Under the pieces are notes generated by a model that saw only the letters and a list, made by a program, of their open reading frames with translations, was not told where the DNA came from and did not search any database. From Bacillota bacterium (GTDB lineage Bacteria; Bacillota; Sulfobacillia; Sulfobacillales; Sulfobacillaceae): DNA of 37,922 nt. The position numbers and the translations under genes are program-made. This document shows, one piece after another, positions 24,691 to 33,386 of this stretch. Positions within the stretch are counted from its first letter, which is position 1, and each line of letters opens with the position of its first letter. The stretch covers positions 1 through 37,922 of the forward strand of contig JAJYPK010000015.1 in assembly GCA_021795465.1 (NCBI GenBank). Direction: 5' to 3'.

Positions 24691-26118
24691 TTAGGACGGC
24701 GAAGGGGATTTTTTTAACATATGCGGTCGCAATACCATCCACGCTATCCATGCCATCATAATTCCGCCAAATCCTACCGCGGCTCCATAGAGTTCACCCT
24801 TGGCTAGGGGAGACACTAGGAGTGCAGCGACCACAAGCGCCATCACAAATATCGAGGTGTAGGGAAATCCCCAGAGCTTATAGGACAGTTTATCGGGATG
24901 GTGCTTCTCCAGATACGGTCGGTAATAGAGATGCGTCAAGAGCACCATGAGCCAGATGAACATGGCTTGAAACCCTGTGGCAGTCACCAGATATGCATAG
25001 GCTTTGGCGGGGAGGAAGTACGCTAAGACGATGGTCAGTGCCAAGAGTCCGGAACTCATCCAGATGGCGTTGGCAGGGAGACCTTTTTTGTTGAGCTTAC
25101 CCAAAGATCTTGGAGCTTGGCCGGCATGGGCTAACCCATAAAGAACCCGTACATTTGAATAGAGGGCGGCATTCATGGTGGAGAGCACGGCGAACAGGAG
25201 AACCAAGTTCATCAAAAACCCTGCATAGGGAATGTGGGTGGCCCGCAACGCCAAGATGAAGGGGCTTACATGGGAAGACATGCGGGTTGCGGGGACCAAC
25301 CCAATGATCAGGAAAATGGCTCCGAGGTACATGACTGTGACCAATCCCACCGTATTGCGGATGGCAGGTGGGATGGTCGACTTGGGGCTCTTGGCCTCGG
25401 CGGCTGCTAACCCAATGACGCCGGTACCGGCGTAACTAAAGAGGATTAATAACATCGCGGGGAGGGCTCCATACCACCCATGAGGAATAAGACCGCCATG
25501 CGCTGTATAGTTGTATAACGGACTCCGGGGTGCCGTTGAACCTGGAATGACGTGCCATAACGATAGCGCTGCGGCGCCGATAAATGCCAGCACGGCGATG
25601 GTTTTAACTCCTGCCATCACCCCTTCTACAGTGCCAAAACCTCGAACACTAATGAAATTAATCGCGACAATGAGGACAGAATAAGCCAAGGACCAGATCC
25701 AGAGGGATATCCCAGGAAACCAGAGTCGTGTGAACAGTGCCGCCGCGGTGACTTCACTCGACATCGTCAGGACACTGGAAAACCAAAAGATCCAACCGGA
25801 GACGAACGTCCACCCAGGCCCCAAAACCTTCTCCATGTATACTAAAAACGACCCGGGAGCAGGTGTGGCAATAGACATCTCGGCTAAGGCTGTAATTTCT
25901 AAATACATTGCTAGAGCTCCCACCGCAAAGAGGCCTAGCGCCATCGGGCCGGCATGACCGATGGCCAGGCCACTAGCCATAAAGAGACCTGATCCCATGA
26001 TGCCTCCTAGGGTCAGAAGCGTCAGCGTACCTGAAGTCAAGTCCCGTTGAAAAGACCGATGTTTGACGGCGTTGTGCTTGCGATGCTTGCTGTGGGCTGA
26101 TGGCGTCTTAATCCCCAA
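24691..26118 (-). CDS. APC-family amino acid permease
   Basis: A 475-residue membrane protein with about twelve hydrophobic segments. Helix 1 has LTLLTLGGIMGSGLFMASGL, the Gly-rich unwound segment typical of APC transporters. Helix 6 has FSYAGTGVIGLAAAEAKSPK, matching the G-x-E-x(3)-P-x(2)-[ST]-P-like consensus of amino acid permeases (YAT/AAT groups). The N-terminus is basic (KHRKHNAVKHRS). The start is TTG 26116-26118 with AAGGAG nine bases upstream. Likely import of an amino acid by H+ symport; the substrate cannot be assigned. It is divergent from the thioesterase gene. Confidence 0.9.
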   Translation of the reverse strand: MGIKTPSAHSKHRKHNAVKHRSFQRDLTSGTLTLLTLGGIMGSGLFMASGLAIGHAGPMALGLFAVGALAMYLEITALAEMSIATPAPGSFLVYMEKVLGPGWTFVSGWIFWFSSVLTMSSEVTAAALFTRLWFPGISLWIWSLAYSVLIVAINFISVRGFGTVEGVMAGVKTIAVLAFIGAAALSLWHVIPGSTAPRSPLYNYTAHGGLIPHGWYGALPAMLLILFSYAGTGVIGLAAAEAKSPKSTIPPAIRNTVGLVTVMYLGAIFLIIGLVPATRMSSHVSPFILALRATHIPYAGFLMNLVLLFAVLSTMNAALYSNVRVLYGLAHAGQAPRSLGKLNKKGLPANAIWMSSGLLALTIVLAYFLPAKAYAYLVTATGFQAMFIWLMVLLTHLYYRPYLEKHHPDKLSYKLWGFPYTSIFVMALVVAALLVSPLAKGELYGAAVGFGGIMMAWIAWMVLRPHMLKKSPSPS

Positions 26119-26220
26119 AATGATTCGCTCCTTTTAGTCGTGACTGGTAGACTAGACGTGGACAGGCGTCATGGGTAGCATGCGGCGAGAACATAGTGCT
26201 TATACAGGAGGGAACATACG

Positions 26221-26703
26221 GTGTCAGAGATTCAAGGCAAGACGGTCGCCAATTCTCGTACAGAAATGACGGAACTCGTATTACCTGGGGACTCCAACGT
26301 GTTGGGGAATATTTTGGGAGGCCGGATCATGCATTGGATTGATCTGGCGGCAGCCATGGCGGCCGCGCGTCACGCAGGGCATGTAGCTGTTACCGCGTCG
26401 ATGGACAGCGTCGAATTTCTACATCCCGTAAAGGTGGGTCAAGTGGTAATCTTGGTCGCTCAAGTGAATTGGGCGGGTCGCACCTCTATGGAGATTGGGG
26501 TGGAGGTGTTTCGAGAAGACATGGCAGGGGATGTGAAGAAAACGAGTACCGCCTTTCTCACTTTTGTTGCCCTCGATGATACAGGTAAGCCGGTCGAGGT
26601 GCCTCCGTTAATCCTCAGTACTCCAGAGGAAGAAGAAAGGTTTCACGCCGCCGAATCGCGCCGAGCGGAGCGGCTCCGTCACCGCACACACACTAACAAC
26701 TAA
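26221..26703 (+). CDS. Hotdog-fold acyl-CoA thioesterase (YciA/BACH type)
   Basis: A 160-residue hotdog protein. The motif LVLPGDSNVLGNILGGRIMH, followed by WIDLAAAMAAARHAGHVAVT, includes the catalytic Asp/Asn region and the helix of the YciA/BACH acyl-CoA hydrolases. DSVEFLHPVKVGQVV and TSTAFLTFVALDDTGKPVEV follow as in the family. The C-terminal tail is Glu/Arg-rich. It would hydrolyse acyl-CoAs to free acid and CoA in the cytoplasm. The start is GTG 26221 with AGGAGGG eight bases upstream. It precedes the amidohydrolase by 16 bases, so the two are probably co-transcribed. Confidence 0.9.
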   Translation: MSEIQGKTVANSRTEMTELVLPGDSNVLGNILGGRIMHWIDLAAAMAAARHAGHVAVTASMDSVEFLHPVKVGQVVILVAQVNWAGRTSMEIGVEVFREDMAGDVKKTSTAFLTFVALDDTGKPVEVPPLILSTPEEEERFHAAESRRAERLRHRTHTNN

Positions 26704-26719
26704 CTGGGGGTATTTTTAC

Positions 26720-27883
26720 ATGATTGCAATTGTAGGGGGACGCGTAGAAACGGTCAGCCACGGTGCTTTGGATAAAGCCACGGTACTTATTAACGACGAG
26801 GGCACAATCATAGCTGTGGGGTCTGATGTCGCCATTCCACCCGAGGCAACCAGGGTCGATGCCCATGGCCAATATGTGTTTCCAGGTTTTATCGATTCCC
26901 ATACCCACCTTGGGGTCTTTAATGACGGCGAAGGTCGTGAAGGGGCCGATGGCAATGAGATGACTACCCCCGTTACTCCCGCAGTGCGTGCCATCGATGG
27001 TTTTTATCCGGAAGATGTGGCGCTCCATGATGCTATCCGTGGCGGCATCACGGCCGCCTGGGTAACACCGGGAAGCGGCAACGTGATAGGTGGGCAAGGG
27101 GCGACCTTAAGACTCTGGGGCAAAGATGTCGAGGACATGATTCTCTTGGCACCATCCGGAATGAAAAGCGCCATGGGTGAAAACCCCAAACGGGTGTACG
27201 GGACAGATAAGAAGGCTCCCATGACGCGGATGGGTGTGGCTCGGGTATTCCGCCAAGCTCTGGTGGACGCCGAGGACTACTTACATAAACGCGAGCAAGA
27301 TCCGGAAAAGACCGCACGCGATCTGGATAAGGAAGCCTTAGGATTGGTTCTGCGGCGGACGATACCCATACGGACGCACGCGCATCGCGCGGACGATATT
27401 TTGACCGCGATGCGGATTGCGCGGGAATTCGGACTCCGTCAGATTATCGAACATGGGACGGAAGCGTTTAAGGTGATTGATCAGTTACTAAAAGCCGATA
27501 CCCCGGTCTCAATGGGTCCGAGTCTCGTAGCACGGGTAAAAGTGGAGGTGCGGGAGCGGAGCTTTAAGACTCCAGGAATTTTGGCGAATCATGGAGTCAA
27601 GGTGTCGCTCATTACGGATCACCCAGTGGTTCCCGTGCAATATCTCGTGGCCAGCGGGGCCTTCGCTGTACGTGAAGGGATGGAGGAGACCGATGCGATT
27701 CGGGCTTTGACTCAAAACCCTGCCGCTATATGTGGTGTCGGCGACCGCTTGGGCTCCATTGAACCGGGGAAAGACGGCGACGTGGTGATTTGGTCGGGAC
27801 ATCCCTTCGAGTATCGGAGTTATGTGGATAAGACTATTGTCCAAGGACGGGTCGTCTATGACCGAGGACAGTTGACGGATTAA
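26720..27883 (+). CDS. Metal-dependent amidohydrolase (imidazolonepropionase-like)
   Basis: A 387-residue amidohydrolase-superfamily protein. It starts with the beta-sandwich (IVGGRVETVSHGALDKATVL), then FPGFIDSHTHLG with metal ligands His61 and His63. Further ligands are likely in IRTHAHRADD, IIEHGTEA and the Asp of LITDHPV. It ends with LTQNPAAICGVGDRLGSIEP and GKDGDVVIWSGHPFEY, the usual closing strand. It hydrolyses a C-N bond of an unknown substrate; related proteins are annotated as imidazolonepropionase-like or prolidase-like. ATG 26720 has GGGGGT eight bases upstream. A strong hairpin follows at 27950. Confidence 0.88.
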   Translation: MIAIVGGRVETVSHGALDKATVLINDEGTIIAVGSDVAIPPEATRVDAHGQYVFPGFIDSHTHLGVFNDGEGREGADGNEMTTPVTPAVRAIDGFYPEDVALHDAIRGGITAAWVTPGSGNVIGGQGATLRLWGKDVEDMILLAPSGMKSAMGENPKRVYGTDKKAPMTRMGVARVFRQALVDAEDYLHKREQDPEKTARDLDKEALGLVLRRTIPIRTHAHRADDILTAMRIAREFGLRQIIEHGTEAFKVIDQLLKADTPVSMGPSLVARVKVEVRERSFKTPGILANHGVKVSLITDHPVVPVQYLVASGAFAVREGMEETDAIRALTQNPAAICGVGDRLGSIEPGKDGDVVIWSGHPFEYRSYVDKTIVQGRVVYDRGQLTD

Positions 27884-27949
27884 CCCTATCGATGGCACCA
27901 TCCAGTAAAGCAGAGCCAGCCTTCGTGTGTCCAGAGCGCCACCATCGAG

Positions 27950-27975
27950 TCTTGCCTATCGGTAGATAGGCAAGA
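27950..27975. terminator. Perfect 11-bp stem hairpin
   Basis: TCTTGCCTATC (27950-27960) pairs perfectly with GATAGGCAAGA (27965-27975) across a GGTA loop. It lies 67 bases after the amidohydrolase stop and before the convergent MFS pseudogene. There is no T-tract on either side, so it may be a bidirectional or factor-assisted terminator, or mRNA 3'-end protection. Confidence 0.5.
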
Positions 27976-28067
27976 TCGTCCGTCATCTGAGTGACTCGGG
28001 GTGGACGCCCTGGGATCTTATGGGGGGCACCAACCGGCTAGGCTTCGTTCAAGGGCAACTCCACTAC

Positions 28068-28725
28068 CTACGGCCGACGCACCCGAGGTTCAGACGTTTC
28101 CCCGATGGCCGGATTTGTAGGCGTCTCGAAGTAGTCATGAGATTTCAAGGGTACCTCTTGTAAGAAGAATGTCCCAATAAAGGCGGCTGCCGCAAGCAAC
28201 AAGCCCGCGAAAAACATGTCGTGCATCCCATCGGTCAGAGCCGTGACTAATCCCGGTCCAGTCCAGACGCACGCGGTGATCGGCACGCACCGTGGGAAGG
28301 CTGATGAGGACCATTACTAAGGCGACGGCAGCAATCGGTAAATTAATGTCAAACACCCACCGCCAACCTAATGTGTCGGTAATCCATCCACCAAGGGTAA
28401 GCCCAATAATCGATGCTAACCCAAACACGCCACCAATGACTCCCATCCAGCGATCTCGCAAGGAGTGAAGATATCGCCGATGGTGGCTCGCGGCATGCTC
28501 AGCATCGCTCCAGCACCAAGGCCCTGGCCGGCACGGGCCAATACCAACTGCATCATGGTATACGCTTGTCCGGATACGGCAGACCCTACCATAAACAAAA
28601 TAAGGCCGAGAACATAGAATGGTTACCGACCAAAGGTATCCGACAGTTTCCCGTATATGGGTACGGTGACGGCGGACGCCATCATGTATGTGGTAAAGAC
28701 CCATGAATTGCTTTTTTTCGATGAT
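28068..28725 (-). pseudogene. Decayed DHA2-type MFS multidrug exporter
   Basis: Leftward pieces in order are [27 protein letters not shown], an in-frame stop where the next basic residue belongs, LVLARAGQGLGAGAMLSMPR ATIGDIF, a frameshift, then RWMGVIGGVFGLASIIGLTL and GWRWVFDINLPIAAVALVMV. A large deletion then joins to a C-terminal helix (FFAGLLLAAAAFIGTFFLQE VPLKS). The signatures are those of 14-TM EmrB/QacA-like exporters. Helix 1 and the central helices are missing. It is dead by stop, frameshift and deletion. Confidence 0.78.
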
Positions 28726-28995
28726 ACGGTTGGTGTTTTGAAGGAGATTTGGTTCCTTTGTCAATCATTGAGGCCTCCACAAGATACATTACTTCGTATT
28801 GGCAATTATTAGTATATCTAACTATCGTCTAATGGCAAATACTTCTCCGTGCAAAATATATTTGGGACGTCCCTAAACGCGACGCTGACTTTTGGGGGAC
28901 AAAGTCTTCAGTTCCGATAATCTGGGTCATGTCCGCCGTAGAAATCGAGAAAATCTAGACGATCAAAATCCACGAATGAAGGGGCAATCCCGATA

Positions 28996-29019
28996 GGTCC
29001 CTCATTTGAGGGCCCTTTT
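28996..29019 (+). terminator. Intrinsic terminator-like hairpin
   Basis: CCCTC-ATTT-GAGGG (28999-29012), extended by outer G-C pairs, is followed by CTTTTC. It would stop rightward transcription entering the conjugation-like operon. Confidence 0.45.
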
Positions 29020-29026
29020 CATTACG

Positions 29027-29056
29027 CTACAGTATCGCTGTAGTTTCCTTCTTTTT
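29027..29056 (+). terminator. Second hairpin with a T-rich tail
   Basis: CTACAG-TATCG-CTGTAG (29027-29043) is followed by TTTCCTTCTTTTT. The stem is short but perfect. With the hairpin at 28996 it insulates the downstream operon. Confidence 0.4.
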
Positions 29057-29083
29057 GCGAAACTGGGTAATTCTTGGCATAAA
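29055..29083 (+). promoter_or_regulatory. Candidate promoter of the conjugation-like operon
   Basis: TTGCGA (29055-29060), a 17-base spacer, then CATAAA (29078-29083). It is a moderate match only, and the predicted leader to ATG 29226 is about 135 bases. Confidence 0.3.
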
Positions 29084-29225
29084 AGTGCAGTTTTCGGAAC
29101 TTTCGAGACCAATTGCTGTCGAAATTATCGCGGTGTTTTGGATAGGAAAGCGGGATCGAATTGGCGTTACCATGCTGATACGGCAATTGCCTAAGGGCAA
29201 GTCCGCCGAATCGGAGGGGATCGCG

Positions 29226-29459
29226 ATGCCTTCAGCTCAATTACTCGTAGTTCTGACTCGCCTCACCAGCATCTTGGTCGATGTGGCAGGTGGAGTCTTC
29301 ACGCTGGTGATGGTGTACGGAGGAATCCGGCTTATGGTGGCCCACAGTCCGCGAGCGGTGCAGGGCTCAAAAGAATTAATGGGACGGGCCGCAGTGGGTC
29401 TCGCGCTCATACTCTTGGTCGATGTCATTCGACAGTTGTTGCAATATGTTGTCTCTTAA
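29226..29459 (+). CDS. VirB2/TrbC-like pilin-type membrane protein
   Basis: A 77-residue protein with two hydrophobic helices: LVDVAGGVFTLVMVYGGIRL at about residues 15-35 and GRAAVGLALILLVDVIRQLL at 51-70. A short basic loop separates them (SPRAVQGSKEL). Size and hairpin topology fit VirB2/TrbC-like or related two-helix subunits found at the start of Gram-positive conjugation operons. Sequence identity to a family cannot be tested here, so the call rests on topology and neighbours. ATG 29226 has GGAGGGG six bases upstream. The end overlaps the next gene. Confidence 0.6.
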   Translation: MPSAQLLVVLTRLTSILVDVAGGVFTLVMVYGGIRLMVAHSPRAVQGSKELMGRAAVGLALILLVDVIRQLLQYVVS

Positions 29460-30231
29460 CCCTTTAGTGTGGTCGTTGGATAAGGTCTCACAGTGGGTGG
29501 ATCAGGGGCTTGGCCAAATCTCGCGCCGTTTATTTCAGCAAATTGTATTCGTCCCCATTCCATGGGGCCGAGTGGCCACCCACTTATATCGTAGCAATCT
29601 CGGGTTAAGCATTGGAGCTCTGACATTGGTGTTCACCTGGACGGTGTTAAGAACGATGTGGCCAGCTGGCGGTATGTTGGGTCATCAACCTTACGCGACC
29701 TCCCTACAACGCACGGTGACGGCAGCCCTGATTGCTCTAGCTGGGGAACCTGTGGTTCACGGTCTATTGACGCTTAACGATGCGCTGGTGGCGTCCTTTC
29801 TGCGCTCCAACACGACCGCCACCGTAGTGGGTTCGACACGGATTGAACTGTCGGTAAATCCTTTACTGGCCTTGGTGTTGGGGGCCCTGGTCTTGGCCTT
29901 GCTAATCTATCTAGGGCTCTTTTACGCGTTGAGAACTGTAGAAATTTACGTCCTAACCGGTCTTATCCCCTGGTTTGCGGTGCTATGGAGCGGGGGTTCC
30001 GATGAGAGTTGGTTGACCAACATCAGCAAGGAATTGGCGGTCGCCATTTTTGTTCAAAGTGTACATGCCATGGTGTTTTGGCTCTTCTTGCATCTCGTTA
30101 CTCATACCACGACTGTGGCTGATGAATTTTTAGAAGCAGGTGTTTTATGGTATATGACCAAGGTTCCGGGTCAATTGCGTCGATTGTTAGGGGCCCAGAG
30201 TAACCCGACAAGGCTTTTGTCATGGATATAA
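29446..30231 (+). CDS. VirB6/TrbL-like polytopic membrane protein
   Basis: A 261-residue protein with about five or six hydrophobic segments, for example SIGALTLVFTWTVLRTM, LLALVLGALVLALLIYLGLF and AVAIFVQSVHAMVFWLFLHL. An amphipathic N-terminus (LDKVSQWVDQGLGQISRRLF) precedes them. This topology and the place after a VirB2-like and before a PrgI-like gene are those of VirB6/TrbL channel subunits of type IV secretion systems. ATG 29446 overlaps the previous gene by 14 bases and lacks a clear Shine-Dalgarno; ATG 29422 is an alternative. No catalytic motif is seen or expected. Confidence 0.6.
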   Translation: MLSLNPLVWSLDKVSQWVDQGLGQISRRLFQQIVFVPIPWGRVATHLYRSNLGLSIGALTLVFTWTVLRTMWPAGGMLGHQPYATSLQRTVTAALIALAGEPVVHGLLTLNDALVASFLRSNTTATVVGSTRIELSVNPLLALVLGALVLALLIYLGLFYALRTVEIYVLTGLIPWFAVLWSGGSDESWLTNISKELAVAIFVQSVHAMVFWLFLHLVTHTTTVADEFLEAGVLWYMTKVPGQLRRLLGAQSNPTRLLSWI

Positions 30232-30506
30232 CCCGGGTCGTGCCCGTCCCGTTATCTAAAGAACCCGCGGTGTTATGGGGCCTTGGTCTCAAAGATCTGA
30301 TCTGGCTCGCTTTGGGGGTAATCCTTGACTTACTGCTATGGCCTCACTCGGCAAAACAGATGGTGGATCATGTGGTGGCCATCATTGTGCTCAGTGGCGC
30401 GACGGTCGCATTGGCGGTCCTGCGCTACCAAGATCTCTCGATCCCTGCTTGGTGTCTCATCGCATCACGATTCCTGGCGTCACCCAAACGTTACATCCCG
30501 TACTAA
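30222..30506 (+). CDS. PrgI/VirB3-like membrane protein
   Basis: A 94-residue protein with two hydrophobic helices (LKDLIWLALGVILDLLLWPH and HVVAIIVLSGATVALAVLRY), followed by YQDLSIPAWCLIASRFLASPKRY. The N-terminal VPVPLSKEPAVLWGLGLKDL and the C-terminal tail with an aromatic/basic end are typical of PrgI-family proteins, the Gram-positive counterparts of VirB3. They lie next to VirB4 in conjugation operons, as here. It overlaps the VirB6-like gene by ten bases. Confidence 0.72.
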   Translation: MDITRVVPVPLSKEPAVLWGLGLKDLIWLALGVILDLLLWPHSAKQMVDHVVAIIVLSGATVALAVLRYQDLSIPAWCLIASRFLASPKRYIPY

Positions 30507-30546
30507 TCGCGATAAATTTATAAGATTTGGAGAGGAAGTATGTACG

Positions 30547-31137
30547 ATGGCTGTATCCATTAATCGACTGTTACCGATTCGTGCCATTGGCCCAGGACTC
30601 TGTCTCATCGACCAGGACCGCTTTTCCTCGATTGCCGAGGCGGTTCCGGTCAACTTCTCTTTACGGTCTGAGGGCGACCAACAACGCCTTATCCATGGCT
30701 ATACCAAATTCCTCAACGGACTAGAATTCCCTGTCGAGTTGTTGGTTCGCTCAGACATATTGCGACTTGATGACTATCTCGGGGACTTAAAGACCCGAGA
30801 AGATGAAATCGAACCCCATTTAAGACCATCGTTAGGGGACTACATCGACTTTATTAAAGAAACTGTATCGGTAAACCATTTGTTGCGTCGCCGTTTCTTT
30901 GTGGTGTTGTCCTGGCAAGGATTAGATTCTCGAAGACGCCCCAAGCAACGCGGTGAAGTGCTATGGGACGAGGCTACGGCCGCATTGGACAGGCGTCGTG
31001 ACATTGTGACACAGGGACTCCGCCCTCTTGGGATTCGCCTCAGGTCATTCACCACAGAAGAAACTTTTCGTTTCTTTTACGCGAGTTTGGGAGGTGGTCA
31101 ATCGCTGCCCAAGGGGGTTAATTGGGCGTGGGACTAA
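30547..31137 (+). CDS. Separate VirB4/TraC N-terminal domain protein
   Basis: A 196-residue soluble protein, LLPIRAIGPGLCLIDQDRFS then VPVNFSLRSEGDQQRLIHGY, with LNGLEFPVELLVRSDILRLD and VNHLLRRRFFVVLSW. This is the alpha/beta N-terminal part normally fused to VirB4/TraC ATPases. It has no Walker motifs. It directly precedes the ATPase gene and overlaps it, so the two products probably act together as one VirB4 unit. ATG 30547 follows GGAGAGGAAG. A longer frame upstream lies inside the PrgI-like gene and is ignored. Confidence 0.65.
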   Translation: MAVSINRLLPIRAIGPGLCLIDQDRFSSIAEAVPVNFSLRSEGDQQRLIHGYTKFLNGLEFPVELLVRSDILRLDDYLGDLKTREDEIEPHLRPSLGDYIDFIKETVSVNHLLRRRFFVVLSWQGLDSRRRPKQRGEVLWDEATAALDRRRDIVTQGLRPLGIRLRSFTTEETFRFFYASLGGGQSLPKGVNWAWD

Positions 31138-32807
31138 AGGGTAAGGCAAAGAGAAGGGACCATAGTTCGGTGCAGGCGATTTTTCCGAGCGATATTCAAC
31201 TCTATCCAGGCGAATGGGAGATGCAGGGTCGGTGGTATCGCAGTTTTGTGGTCACGGCCTATCCGCGCGAGGTGAAGCCGGGTTGGTTCGAGCCGCTACT
31301 CCGATTCCCACGCCCGATGACGTTATCGGTGTATTCGGCACCTATCCCGACCGATGTCGTTCTGGGTTCGATGCAACGGTCCCTATTGTGGAATCTCGGA
31401 ACCTTCGAGGCGAATCAGGCTAGTGGACGCCTGGTCGACCCCCTACATCGGACGGCGATCGAGGATACGGAGCGGATGCGACAAGGCATTGCGCGCGGGG
31501 AAACCCGTCTCATCGACACTGCCTTGACGCTAACTGTCTCCGCGGGTAGCAAGCCGGAACTCGACGAATCTTCCAACCTCCTGATGAGTTTGGCTTCAGG
31601 CATGTTATTAGTTATCCGACGTCTATCCTTTCAACCAGAGGTTGGCTTAAAGCGTATGTTACCGGTATTTGATGATCCAGCGCATCCTCGACCCATGGAT
31701 ACGGGAGCCTGGGCTACACTCTTTCCCTACGCCGCCCAGGAACTCATTCATCCGAAGGGCCAAGTGTTTGGCACGAATGGCACGAGCCATTCGCTGGTAA
31801 TTGTCGACCGGTTTGCGTTGCCTTCGCCTCACTCTATTACGGTGGCGTGGTCGGGAGCGGGAAAGAGCTTTCAGGCCAAGCTGGAGATATTGCGTACTCG
31901 ATATCGAGGGATTCCGGTCAAGGTCTTGGACCCCGAAGGAGAGTATCGCGTATTAGAGACCGTCGGGGCAAAAGTGTGGGCGGTAGGAGATCCTAACGGT
32001 CCCGGGTTCCCATGGGACCCGTTCACCATCGATGCCGAAGAGAGTCCCGAAGACATCGAACGTCAAACCGATTTCTTAGTGCAATTTATACGGCGTCTGG
32101 ATCCTGACCTGCCAGAACTCATAGCCGTCGTGGAGCAGGCACTGTGGCGCCTCGTAAAGCGTCAAGATTCCTCCACGTTGGTTTTCCGTAGGGATCCACG
32201 ACACCTCTGTGACGACAATTCACTGATTCGCGCGGTAACCGCGATAAACTCTCATTTTGGAGAACGGCTCGATTCCATCGTCCAACGCTGGCGCATCTTG
32301 GTTCCCGAAACCACCACCCCGGGAGAGGATTTCGAGGTGTACGACATGAGTCGATTAACTCAACGCATGAAGGCGGCTGCATACCTGGCATTGACCGAAC
32401 ATATCGCGCGAACTGTCGATAAGGCTCGGCGTCAACTGGTGGTCTTCGATGAAGCGTGGCAGCTCTTAACAGACGAAGGTACCGTCGGTTATTTAGAATC
32501 TTTATTTCGCCGAGCGCGGAAATGGGGAACGGCGTTGTCGCTGATTACCCAGGATATTGGCGACTTCACCCGGAGTCGCTCAGCGGAAGTGTGCTTACGT
32601 AATGCACCGTTGATTCTATTGTTACGTCAACATCCGGAGAGCCTTTTAGAGTTAACCACGTTACTGCGGCTGCATCAGGGCGAGGTGGATCTTCTCGCGG
32701 TAGCGCAGCGAGGAGAGGGGCTTTTAATCGTCGGTGATGATCACGTGCCCTTGCATGTCGAAGCGTCTCCCTTTGAGGCCAAAATCCTGGCTGGCCAAAG
32801 CCAATAA
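31128..32807 (+). CDS. virB4: VirB4/TraC-like type IV secretion ATPase
   Basis: A 559-residue ATPase. Walker A is ITVAWSGAGKSFQAK (about residue 240), followed by GIPVKVLDPEGEYRVLETVG, the VirB4 beta-strand after the P-loop. Walker B is QLVVFDEAWQLL, followed by LESLFRRARKWGTALSLITQ and a DIGDF motif. These are diagnostic of the VirB4/TraC/HerA group, which energises pilus assembly and substrate transfer. The first 230 residues are a partial N-terminal module; the rest of that module is the preceding gene. GTG 31128 and TTG 31122 are both possible starts behind AAGGGGG. No coupling protein (VirD4) is in the window. Confidence 0.88.
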   Translation: MGLKGKAKRRDHSSVQAIFPSDIQLYPGEWEMQGRWYRSFVVTAYPREVKPGWFEPLLRFPRPMTLSVYSAPIPTDVVLGSMQRSLLWNLGTFEANQASGRLVDPLHRTAIEDTERMRQGIARGETRLIDTALTLTVSAGSKPELDESSNLLMSLASGMLLVIRRLSFQPEVGLKRMLPVFDDPAHPRPMDTGAWATLFPYAAQELIHPKGQVFGTNGTSHSLVIVDRFALPSPHSITVAWSGAGKSFQAKLEILRTRYRGIPVKVLDPEGEYRVLETVGAKVWAVGDPNGPGFPWDPFTIDAEESPEDIERQTDFLVQFIRRLDPDLPELIAVVEQALWRLVKRQDSSTLVFRRDPRHLCDDNSLIRAVTAINSHFGERLDSIVQRWRILVPETTTPGEDFEVYDMSRLTQRMKAAAYLALTEHIARTVDKARRQLVVFDEAWQLLTDEGTVGYLESLFRRARKWGTALSLITQDIGDFTRSRSAEVCLRNAPLILLLRQHPESLLELTTLLRLHQGEVDLLAVAQRGEGLLIVGDDHVPLHVEASPFEAKILAGQSQ

Positions 32808-32831
32808 ATTTCTATGAGTGAGGTGATAGCA

Positions 32832-33386
32832 GTGGCGTTTTCATTCAGAGTACCGAGGTCGGGAGCGATAGCCATGCTGGTCACGGGTGTGGTCTACACC
32901 GTCCTCAGTCTTCCGCATCTTCTGTCGACGACAGTGACCGTGCCCGTGGCGAAGTCCTTTCTAGCCCGTGGTAGTAGGATCTCTGCATCGGACATCGGTT
33001 ACACCAAGATTGGAGCCGGTCATTTCAACCCGGTCGCCGGAATGGTTTTGAAAACCTCGATTGTTCCGGGTGAAATGCTTAGCGATAAGGTGGTGGGATC
33101 CAGAGCATCACAACCGTCGCCGGGAGGTGTTCTCGTAGCTATCGTGCCATCTGAGGCAGCTGACCTGGCTGTAGTGACGCCGGGTAGTGACATCCGTGTG
33201 GTGTTGATTCCACATCATGGTCGACTTTGGAGTTCTCCCACTGAACGGGTGGTCTCCTTGTCTGGAGGCGGCGGGGTGTTGGGGGGTGGGCCCTCGTCGA
33301 TTGTCATTCGATTGCCGTTCGCGCTCGCCGAACAATACTTTTCTTTAGTGGGCCAAGCCGGCGTATTTGTGGTCGGTGCGCCATGA
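32832..33386 (+). CDS. SAF-domain (CpaB/FlgA-like) membrane-anchored protein
   Basis: A 184-residue protein. One N-terminal membrane helix (GAIAMLVTGVVYTVLSLPHL) is followed by a SAF domain. This has TVPVAKSFLARGSRISASDI and IVPGEMLSDKVVGSR, then GVLVAIVPSEAADLAVVTPG with VRVVLIP-like strands. The domain occurs in CpaB of Tad pili and in FlgA chaperones, and also in Gram-positive mobile elements. A periplasmic or cell-wall side location is implied. GTG 32832 is chosen because GAGGTG lies six bases upstream; ATG 32814 gives six extra residues with no ribosome binding site. Confidence 0.68.
   Translation: MAFSFRVPRSGAIAMLVTGVVYTVLSLPHLLSTTVTVPVAKSFLARGSRISASDIGYTKIGAGHFNPVAGMVLKTSIVPGEMLSDKVVGSRASQPSPGGVLVAIVPSEAADLAVVTPGSDIRVVLIPHHGRLWSSPTERVVSLSGGGGVLGGGPSSIVIRLPFALAEQYFSLVGQAGVFVVGAP

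Larger units (their letters stand above)
28726..29225. other. Gap upstream of the conjugation-like operon
   Basis: An AT-richer stretch (about 28760-28860) is followed by two terminator-like hairpins and a candidate promoter, listed separately. A frame starting at 29055 reads into the VirB2-like gene, but its N-terminal part has no ribosome binding site or family match. No integrase, relaxase or origin of transfer could be recognised. Confidence 0.45.

Noticed and set aside
29055-29225. N-terminal extension of the VirB2-like gene
   Set aside because: ATG 29226 has a strong ribosome binding site and begins a standard two-helix protein; the extension overlaps promoter-like and terminator-like sequence.
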